Shown here piece by piece: positions 56,263 to 64,000 of a stretch of DNA of 64,000 bases (positions are counted from its first letter, which is position 1; each line of letters opens with the position of its first letter). The notes under the pieces are model-generated. The model was not told the origin of the DNA. It did no database searches and saw only the letters and a program-made list of their open reading frames with translations. The DNA lies in assembly GCA_038373885.1 (NCBI GenBank), contig JAWZYV010001839.1, positions 434,001-498,000 on the forward strand. Reading direction: 5' to 3'. Source of the stretch: Cheiracanthium punctorium. Its lineage: Eukaryota; Arthropoda; Arachnida; Araneae; Cheiracanthiidae. Made by a program: the position numbers and the translations under genes.

Positions 56263-56777
56263 CATAGGCGTAGAGTTATATGGGCCCGTGGGGCTCGAGC
56301 CCCCCCAATAAATTGTGAATAGAGGCTGAGCCCACCCAATAATTTACCACTAAATACAGAAAACTAATTTATACTAACATTAAAAAACTATTTCACGCCA
56401 TTTACAAACGTTTAAAAAACCTTTACTTGTACTTTTAAAAATTTCCTTCTTTTGATTTCAATCATGATTTAGTATTCATTGTGACGCCACGTAACACACA
56501 ATGTTACTATAAGTTGCCCTTGCCAGGCTCTGGTTAATTAAAATCAGATTATGCAATGTAAAGTATGAAATGAAGAAAAGTTCAGATGTGTCTAAAATGC
56601 ACTATCTCATCGAAAATGTTTATTTTTCCTCCTTTGGATTTTTTACTTTGCTTCTATTTTTAACTTATAACATGGTAGGAAGATACTAACATGGATACTT
56701 ACCTTACATAGGTGTAGAATTCTATGGACCGATAGAGCTCGAGCGCCTCCAATAATTTACACTTATATATAGTAAGT

Positions 56778-56958
56778 CATAGCTGCCAACTGCTACGGAA
56801 TATAATTAACCACTTTTTGTAAACAGAATATTTTTTAATTATTTTTTTCAAAATAGTATCCAGCTCGCGCCCGCAGCACAAAAATGTTGCTATATTTTAA
56901 GCCGAAAAATCATGTAGAAAAAGTGGTTAATTATATTCCGTAGTAGTTGGCAGCTATG
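56778..56958. mobile_element. 181-bp MITE, nested
   Basis: Nearly perfect arms of about 42 bp starting CATAGCTGCCAACT, flanked by AGTAAGT (56771-56777, 56959-56965). The 7-bp duplication (possibly 8 with one end eroded) leaves the superfamily open. Confidence 0.85.
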
Positions 56959-56980
56959 AGTAAGTTACATGTACGTGAAT

Positions 56981-57151
56981 CAGTGGCGTAATCAGAAATT
57001 TTTCATGGGGGGGGGGGTACGACTTCTGAAACTCACATATATGTATACGGGTGTATAATAAGGGAGTGAAGAATATACATTTTTTATTGCAAAAATTCCT
57101 CATGGGGGGGTTATGACCCCCCCCTAACCGCCCCCCTTGGCTACGCCACTG
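56981..57151. mobile_element. hAT-type MITE of the CAGTGGCGTAGCCAG family
   Basis: CAGTGGCGTAATCAGAAATT at the left and TTGGCTACGCCACTG at the right. Flanks ACGTGAAT / ACGAGAAT form an 8-bp duplication with one change. Poly-G and poly-C runs lie inside both ends. Confidence 0.85.
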
Positions 57152-57221
57152 ACGAGAATATATGTGGATGTGGGGCCCGCCCCCCCAATAATTTTGAAAA
57201 CTTTACGCTTATGGCATTCAA

Positions 57222-59087
57222 CCTGACGAGTAAGGCCCTTATAATATTCCACTGATCATATTTAAAGTTAATAAACGTATAATTTATTTTAAATAAAATA
57301 TTAGCAATAAAAATGAATTTCGCATCTGTTACACGCACAATACCAGCAGAAGCAGCCATAACCATCCAGCATAAGAAAATAGGTGCGCGTGTAAATCATC
57401 ACCCTTCACTTGGGGAAGAAATATGGTTCAGAGATCGCATATATGCAGAGACGCAATATGGTTCAGAGATAAGTTAACCTTTTACAGACAGCATTGACAT
57501 CCAGGCATATTTTAAATTAGTGTTTTGCATATTTTGTCTTCTAATGCGTTAGTGAAAGGATATTAGTCATTTAAATGGGGGGAATTTTTTTTAATACAAT
57601 ATTTACTGTCTTTCTACTGTATTGGGAGCATAGGTCATTTCTGACTATAATTTACATTGGTTTCAAAAACTGAATATACTGGTAGGTAGTTTAAATAATA
57701 AGTGAAGTTTAAAGAATTAATAAAAGATTTATTTTTTATAAATTTAAGTAAAGATATGAAATAAGTTTGAAAGAGGGGAGGGGGTTATCAAGATAGCTCT
57801 GTAAAAATTTATAAAAATGTCTATTTTCATTATCTTTTTCTTTTTTTTTTTCAAATTTCCCACTAAAGATAGAAATGCAACCTCTGTTTCAGAAAATCAA
57901 GTCTTCTTTTAATTTTGTCTGATAACTTTTTCCAGTCAACAGTGATAAAATTTCATTTTTAAATAATTTTTTAATTCAATGTTCCCAGTTGGGAACATTG
58001 AACCCAGTTGGGTACTGTTCAGTGTGCATGTGATACTGTTAGTTACGTAAGCCTATCCACCACGGCAAGGTCATATCACATCCTATTCGAAAAAACAGTG
58101 TTTAAATTGTTCTGAGGAGAAAATCCGCATACGAACAAACAATCAATTCGGTTCTTAAATTTTATTATAATGATGTAGGTAATATGTTACTATCTTGTGT
58201 ATCCTAAAGCAGTTTTTTTTTATTTCTTAAAAAAAAAAAATTCTTGACATATAGCCATTTCTACATTCCGCGGATGAATAAAAATCGCCATTTGAGACTC
58301 ATTTTCCAAAAGCGTAGAACTTTAATTTGAATTAGAAAGAAAATGAAACAGGGCTTATTGAAAAGCCTAAAGAATGGACTTCTAATTGCGTATAATAAAA
58401 TAGCTTCATGTTACGCCTACGTAGAATTTTTCGGACATCGAATAGTCGTTCACAAACTAATTTTTTGTGTCATTTTGAGCATTAAAAAAACAACGAAGAA
58501 CTTTAACAAACCAATTTCTTTTCTTGTTGTACTTAAGTATCCACAATATATGCAGGAAAAGTATTGAGCTGTTACTGGTGGTCCTTCATCCTGAAAATTT
58601 TGCTTTGAAAAAATTCAAGAAGGAGCTTTTTCACCCCTCAAAAAGTCATGTGGTACAGGTGATAAAAATATCGAAATGACATGGTAAGAAGCTCTTATAC
58701 TGTACTTTGAAACGCAACAAAAATTATCTTGTTATTCCAGAAGACAGAGGACATACACACTTTTGATGTAAAATAAACACCATTTATGTCCATTATTGAA
58801 TGAAGGTACTTTAGATAATGGTAATAACCAAATAAGACAGTTTATTAATTAAATATAATTTTAAAATATTTAAAAGATGTAATCTGACCTAATAAAACAA
58901 GCTTACCGTTCTTATTAGGTTTTTCCTTATTATTTTGCCATTTTTTCACACAGCAGAGTTTACAGGCACACATTCATGTATGAAGTTACGTTGTGACTTC
59001 TCCCAGTTGCTGTCAAATATATTTCAAAGGGTGAAAGAACCCTCCTTCCGGACCCATGAATCACAATCGCTGACTTCTTAACCCTTT
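57222..59087. other. AT-rich interval with a 28-nt palindrome
   Basis: A perfect palindrome with 13-bp arms TTCAATGTTCCCA lies at 57975-58002. It recalls the GTGTTCCC..GGGAACAC hairpin of the piggyBac-like family and could be a terminal scrap. No gene recognised. Confidence 0.5.
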
Positions 59088-59091
59088 GAGG

Positions 59092-59598
59092 CGCAACCCT
59101 TTCCCAATGCTGAAGAAAGGGCAGCCGTTGCCATCGCTCGACTTAACTACCAGCAAGATGGTGGACGATCAAAACGTTCATTGCGTGCCACAGATCTAGA
59201 GACCCTTTTTTTTTTACGACAGCTGGCTGTGCCGGGCAGAGCCAGCTGTCGAAAAAAAAAGGGTATCTAGATCTGTGGCACGCGATGAACGTTTCGATCG
59301 TCCGCCATCTTGCTGGTAGTTAAGTCGAGCGATGGCAACGGCTGCCCTTTTTTCAGCATTGGGCAATATATCCGGCTGTTCTCGCATCCTTCCATTTTTC
59401 AGCAGATGTCAGTGCTGTTAAAAATAATCGTGACAGTTTTATTTTACGGGAAATGACGTGCTAAAAAGTAAAGGATTCTCACGGAGCTATGTCAGCCGCA
59501 AATATTTTTATAGAAATCAATGCTATTCTTCGTGACTGGCAACAGTTAAAACGTCAGAGTTTGGTGTTCCCAGAGGGGGAACACTGCGAGTTAAAGGG
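59092..59598 (-). mobile_element. piggyBac-like foldback element, complete copy, inverted
   Basis: TTAA at 59088-59091 and CTAA (mutated) at 59599-59602. Compared with 34553-35037 it lies in reverse. The large palindrome (59110-59213 against about 59262-59370) surrounds a GTGCCGGGCAGAG centre; the small hairpin GTTCCCAGAGGGGGAAC is near the right end. 507 bp; no transposase. Confidence 0.88.
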
Positions 59599-59602
59599 CT
59601 AA

Positions 59603-60611
59603 AACGTGTGTTGGGACTTCGAGGATAGAAATAGTGAATCTTAAACAGTGATCTTCCGAGAAGTTTTTGTAAATCGGGCGGCATTATGAAACTTCAATGT
59701 GTAATTGTACAGAATTAAAGCATCTGAAATGGTATTCTGATTTGACGATATTTGATTTCTGGGAAGTCAGTAGAAATTGTCGGGTGATGCTCCCTGCCAG
59801 GAAGGCCTTTGGAAAATCCTGCTAAATTCTTCATTACTGTACTAACCGAATAAAATAATACTTAATTTACGATTGTTTAATAATTTTTTTTCATCATTAC
59901 TATTGGATTAGATTTAAAAAGATATTTTTTTTTCAAGAATAGAAGCGCATTAACTGTAAAACTTCTTTTACTTAATACTTCTTTTATAATAAATTATTTC
60001 ATATTCATTTAGAAAAGTTTAAATTTCAGTTTTTGCGTATTCTTTTGTACTTTAGAAATAATAAACTCTTTGTTTCTAATTCTTTCTGATAAAAAGAAAC
60101 CTTCAGGTTATTTCATTTATTTATTTATAGAATAAGCTTTGTTGATAAATTTCTGAATTCCCTGAGACTGCAACCTTACATTAATAACAAGCAAATAATA
60201 TGTATGTGTTTTTCTTTCGAACAATACCATTTTCGATTTTATAATTCTAATGTTCTAAATAGCATTCTTTTATTCTTCGATTATCTTTTCAAAGATCAAA
60301 CAAAAAATATTTTACTGTGTTTCAGAATGCAGTAAATTTTTGTGTATTTCTCGCAACTTGTATCAGATTTATTTATTTATTTTCAATGTATGGCATGGAC
60401 ATCGTTCTGGATGTTTACGAATAAAGAGTGATTTATGCATTTCCATGCATAATAAAAGGAGAATTCCAGAAATAAATTTATTTTAAATTCCAAAACGTCT
60501 GCAGTCGAAATCCGATTCGCTTGGTGTTGTCTTCTACTCCTTAAAAGATACTAGCATTGTTAAAAACAAGTTCAAATGAATTTGAAATACATAAGTAGAT
60601 GTATATGTTGG
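59603..60611. other. AT-rich interval, nothing recognised
   Basis: Chance ORFs only. Confidence 0.5.
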
Positions 60612-60619
60612 GGGGAATC

Positions 60620-61092
60620 CAGGCGCGCACACAGGATTTTTGGCTGGGGGGGTCCAACTTTTACAGTTTGGGGGTGCGATCCAACTTTTACAGTTTGGGG
60701 GGGGTGTTCCAACTTTTACAGTTGGGGGGGGGGTCGAACTTTTACGGTTTGGAGGGGTCCAACTTTTAGGGATGCTCCAGATTGACAAAAATCAGTGATG
60801 AAAGAACTCGTTTTCATTAGATGGAATTCATCAAACCTCGTCCCATCCAGTTCCCTAAGAATACGCTACACAATACAATAGTTTTATGTTCACTTTCAGT
60901 TCGTTTTTGAAAAGTTGAGGAAAACGAGAAAAAAAAATTTCTTTTTTTATTTATTAGAACTGAAATTATTGCTACCTTTTTTTGGAATCATTTTATTTAC
61001 TATATAGGGTAATAATCAATCGAAAAAAAAATCAAAGCCGATGGGCGGGGGGATCCAGACCCCTGGACCCTCCCCCCTTGTGTGCGCCACTG
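60620..61092. mobile_element. hAT-type MITE carrying a G-rich minisatellite
   Basis: The left end CAGGCGCGCACACAGG and complement of the right end CAGTGGCGCACACAAGG. An 8-bp duplication GGGGAATC / GTGGAATC (60612-60619, 61093-61100; one difference). Inside is a 25-30 bp tandem repeat at 60651-60769 with core GGTCCAACTTTTACAGTTTG, five units, which explains the proline- or glycine-rich ORFs on both strands. Confidence 0.85.
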
Positions 61093-61143
61093 GTGGAATC
61101 GAAGTAAAATTTGGTGGATTAATTTAACAATATGAAGCCACCA

Positions 61144-61178
61144 TTTTAACATCGATATTAAAGAACAACTGGATACAC
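61144..61178. repeat. Scrap of the piggyBac-like foldback family
   Basis: ATCGATATTAAAGAACAACT followed by GGATAC matches the region around 52505-52535 in the short copy. No ends are present. Confidence 0.5.
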
Positions 61179-61179
61179 T

Positions 61180-61400
61180 CAGGCCCGGACTGGCTGCTTT
61201 ATGGGCCTTCGGCTCGTGATTGAAAGGGGCCCCTTTCTGAGGAATTCAGAGGGAATACAAGATTCGAATATGTAATATTTGGAAATTAGTCACAAGCCTA
61301 AAATCCACAACTAACTATTTTAGAGCTTTGAGGGCCCTGACTCTTCAAGGGCCCGCTCGAGCCACAGGGCTCCTGGGGTCTTCCGCTGCGTTACTGCCTA
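61180..61400. mobile_element. hAT-like fragment with CAGGCCCGGACTGG end
   Basis: CAGGCCCGGACTGGCTG is a common terminus of a widespread hAT group, here followed by 'GGGGCCCCT' and 'GAGGGCCCTGAC' blocks as is usual. The right end is not clear. Confidence 0.5.
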
Positions 61401-61440
61401 AAGATGTAAAATTACTGGGGAAGAAATAATAATGTCACTT

Positions 61441-61609
61441 CAGTGGCGTAGCCAGAAATTTTAAATGGGGGGGGCGGGGTTACGACTACTGCAACTCACG
61501 TAAATGCGTACGTATGTGTGATGAGAGAGTGAAGAAATTGCATTTTGTATGGCAAAAAATTCTCATAGGGGGTTGTGATCCCCCTATCCCCCCCTTGGCT
61601 ACGCCACTG
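61441..61609. mobile_element. hAT-type MITE of the CAGTGGCGTAGCCAG family
   Basis: CAGTGGCGTAGCCAGAAATT to TTGGCTACGCCACTG. Flanks TGTCACTT / TGTTACTC match at 6 of 8. The best-preserved copy of the three in this window. Confidence 0.85.
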
Positions 61610-61761
61610 TGTTACTCTGATATATACATAGTCAATATCAATCAAATTCGTTCCCTAAGGTTTCTATAATTTTAAAGATGTGGGTTGGTTGAAATGTTGT
61701 AAAATGCATAAATATATGTCATTCTACACTATATATAAATCTGACAACTTAAAAAACAGAC

Positions 61762-61788
61762 AAAAAAAAAAAAAAAAAAAAAAAAAAG
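61762..61788. repeat. Poly-A tract
   Basis: A long A run without recognisable retroposed sequence before it. Confidence 0.7.
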
Positions 61789-62100
61789 AATTAAAAGTCT
61801 CTATGAAATTTGCATGTTTGGTCGCAATGCTTTTTAATAAAGTTCGTTTATTAGCAAAAAAGAGAATAATCTAGCCGTTTCGTGAAAAATTCTGTGTCAG
61901 TGACGTCAGAGGAATTAAACAGCATATAATGGCACACGATTCAAAATCGTTATCAGTGGTAAGCAGAAGCATGGAGCTAGGGATGGAGCTGATACTCTTC
62001 CAAAATACAAATAAATCATACAACAGCTTCAAAGTAATGTTTCGCAGAGTCAAATTAGCCGAGTGACACTAACACTTGACACAACCTGCAGTGAATACTA

Positions 62101-63553
62101 CACTGCTCAAAACAATTAAAGGATATTGTAAGTTTTATATAAAATAAAGATATAAGCGAAATTTTTTTTTTGCCGAAAATGGAAGAAGAAAATCACAAAT
62201 GCAAATTTTTCTGATTTTCAAACTGTGGAGTATGCTAATTTTGAGTTCGACGTCAAAAACTTCGCTTGAACTTTCAACTGAATAAAAGACAATGAAGTCA
62301 AGGATGATCGGCATTCAGTGACTGCTTTGTTTCGATGAGTACGATGTCTCAGCGAAGTCGTTTAACTGATTCAGAAGCTTGAAGAGTTGTCGGTAGGTTA
62401 GAAGGGGGCCAAACTCAAGCCGAAGTAGCGCAAGCCGTTGGAGTGTCACAAAGTGTGATTTCCAGGATCTGGAACCGGTTTTTGGCGACTGGAAGTGCAG
62501 GCCGAAAACCAGGGCAAGGTCGTAGACGGGCAACAACGCCCAATGAAGATCGTTATTTAGTGTTAATGGCTCGGAGACACCGGAATATGAACGCTACTCT
62601 TCTCCAACAACACCTTCGCTCGGCTAAAGGCACCACGGTTTCAACTCAGACTGTCAGAAACCGGCTATATGGTGTAGGTCTGTATACTCGCCGACCGATG
62701 GTATGTGTTAGACTAACATCAAGGCATCGTCGTGACCGCAGGGAGTGGGCAACAGAGCATGTGAACTGGATGAAAAATGAATGGAGCAATGCTCTTTTTT
62801 CTGACGAGTCCCGTTTTTCAGTTCATCCTGATAATAGGCGTATTTTCATCTGGAGGGACCGTGGCACTAGGAATAAGTCTGCGTTAGTGCACGAAAGTGT
62901 CAGCTTTGACGGTGGGGGAGTGTTAGTGTATGGTGGCATTTCCATTCACAGATCCTCAGACCTATTGTAGTCCCTTACGCTGCAGCAAGCGGAGATGACT
63001 TCATTTTAATGGACGATAACTGCAGGCCACATCGTGCTAACCTGGTGGAGGATTTCCTTTTCGAGGAAGGAATTGCACGAATGGAATGGCCAGCGTGTTC
63101 TCTCAGACATGAATCCAACAGAGCACGTTTGGGACGCTCTAGGAAGACGAGTTTCTGGCCGCCAACCACCCCCACAAACTCTCCAAGAACTGGAAAGAGC
63201 TCTTCTGGAAGAGTGGGACAGAATTCCCCAACTCGTGATTAATAGCCTCATTGACTCCATGCCTCAAAGGTGTTCAAAGTTGCTGGCCGTGCGTGGAAAC
63301 CATACCCCCTACTGAAAATGATTTCCTTTGAAGAAAAAACCTTTTCTTATTCTTTTTTTCTCATATGTACAAATTGTGTTTTTTTCCTTTTCTACACAAA
63401 TGCGCAATAAAATGCATTTTTTTCTGCCAAACATGTGTAATTTATTCTCATATAACCTACTACGTCTGTCGACCATGTATCAATCAGCTAAAAAGTTTCC
63501 CAACCACAAGATCCACCTAAAACCGCAATATCCTTTAATTGTTTTGAGTAGTG
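62101..63553 (+). mobile_element. Tc1-like transposon, nearly full length
   Basis: TA flanks (62099-62100, 63554-63555) and inverted ends CACTGCTCAAAACAATTAAA / CACTACTCAAAACAATTAAA. 1,453 bp, close to the usual length. It contains a plus-strand transposase gene damaged in several places. Confidence 0.92.
62344..63315 (+). pseudogene. Tc1-like DD34E transposase pseudogene
   Basis: The ATG at 62344 starts MSQRSRLTDSEA, but codon 13 is TGA (62380-62382). The following frame is open to 62970, with two helix-turn-helix parts (AEVAQAVGVSQSVISRIWNR; TVSTQTVRNRLYGVGLYTR) and SDESRF with the first catalytic Asp. Around 62945 about 20 residues are missing and the frame moves. The second frame carries PYAAASGDDFILMDDNCRPH with the second Asp. 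Near 63100 the frame moves back, giving NPTEHVWDALGRRV with the Glu. The DD34E spacing is recognisable. Three lesions make it inactive, although end-binding fragments remain open. Confidence 0.92.
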
Positions 63554-63555
63554 TA

Positions 63556-64000
63556 GTATAAAACGATTTACTATAACTGGAAATAGCCGTTTAGGGAAGA
63601 TTCGTGGTCGGAAACGAATGTTGGCTGGTCAAGAAGTACGCCTATTTCGTCAACATATTCCCAAAATTGGCACTTGGCAGTCGCAGATCTTGTCCGTCGG
63701 AACGACAAACTTTTGAAAAGACCACACGCTTAAATCTATTGAGTAAAATAATAATCAGAGTATATTTTTACTCAATTTTTGACTTCAAACAGCCATTCTC
63801 CCGATTGAGTAAAATTTGCTCAATTCATCGACAAAATCAATGGAGCGAAAAATTCTCAATTTTTTAGCATTATAAAACAGCTCCATTTAGGCTAAATAAT
63901 AATAAAAAATGAGGAGTGTCTGTCCGTTTTTGATTAATATAACTGTACTCAATTATGATTATTATTTAAGCTATAGAATGAGCGTTTTTGCAAAATCAGC
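63556..64000 (+). other. Unrecognised sequence with a short Arg-rich frame
   Basis: The plus-strand segment 63597-63705 can be read as IRGRKRMLAGQEVRLFRQHI, then PKIGTWQSQI. I do not recognise it. The rest is AT-rich with three GAGTAAAAT-like repeats (63740, 63805 region). Confidence 0.35.

Larger units (their letters stand above)
56263..57213. mobile_element. hAT-type element with two nested MITEs
   Basis: The left end CATAGGCGTAGAGTT is inverted at the right (AACTTTACGCTTATG). A perfect 8-bp duplication GCATTCAA flanks it (56255-56262, 57214-57221). Inside both ends is a stretch like GGGCCC..CCCCCCCAATAA. A second left-end-like copy starts near 56709, suggesting a duplicated or nested relative. 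No transposase frame remains. Confidence 0.85.

Noticed and set aside
60534..60788. Proline-rich and glycine/tryptophan-rich ORFs on both strands
   Set aside because: Produced by the G-rich minisatellite inside a MITE.

Overview
This is an AT-rich animal nuclear window in which I recognise no intact host gene. It consists almost entirely of transposable elements in various states of decay, set in AT-rich non-coding sequence. The mixture suggests an arthropod genome, possibly an arachnid, but that assignment is inference only. The mixture is: Tc1/mariner and pogo/Tigger elements, long-TIR mariner-like elements with a DUF4817-type helix-turn-helix, minus-strand Helitrons with CTAG ends, TTAA-flanked piggyBac-like elements, hAT MITEs with 8-bp target duplications, tRNA-derived SINEs, a Penelope-like remnant and a Ty3/gypsy LTR element.

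Layout. 0-9 kb: a duplicated unknown 480-bp repeat, a small TIR element, a SINE tail with a 13-bp duplication, a TIR element packed with GGAAACGTTTCC-like palindromes, mariner-like MITEs, and a broken piggyBac-like element split by a full tRNA-SINE. 10-15.4 kb: a foldback, a dead Tc1-like element, and a 3,000-bp unclassified TIR element inserted cleanly into a Penelope-like GIY-YIG reading frame. 17-22 kb: three minus-strand Helitron segments, one with a helicase C-terminus and a triplicated endonuclease-like motif. 22-33 kb: mariner-like elements, an uncharacterised pseudogene split by one of them, and a Tc1-like pseudogene split by a hAT MITE. 34.5-41.5 kb: a piggyBac-like foldback and a complete Ty3/gypsy element (35690-41480) whose two 283-bp LTRs look identical. 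41.6-43.2 kb: a degenerate satellite of about 150 bp carrying nested piggyBac-like and hAT MITEs. 44-51 kb: mariner, pogo and Tigger remnants, another Helitron, a possible solo LTR, and a large composite of non-coding repeat modules. 52-64 kb: more piggyBac-like and hAT elements and a Tc1-like element with a damaged transposase.

The only element that looks recently active is the gypsy element. Its 1,324-codon ORF carries capsid, two zinc knuckles, protease, reverse transcriptase, RNase H and integrase with all expected catalytic residues. The ORF before it, in a different overlapping frame, encodes a 148-residue protein whose residues about 23-99 closely resemble the N-terminal (pseudo-SAP/SAP) domain of the chromatin protein DEK. 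A host-like DNA-binding domain at the front of a retrotransposon Gag is the most interesting observation here. Second is the 3.0-kb TIR element (12352-15351), which has GC-rich subterminal motif arrays and a precise insertion site that I cannot assign to a superfamily.
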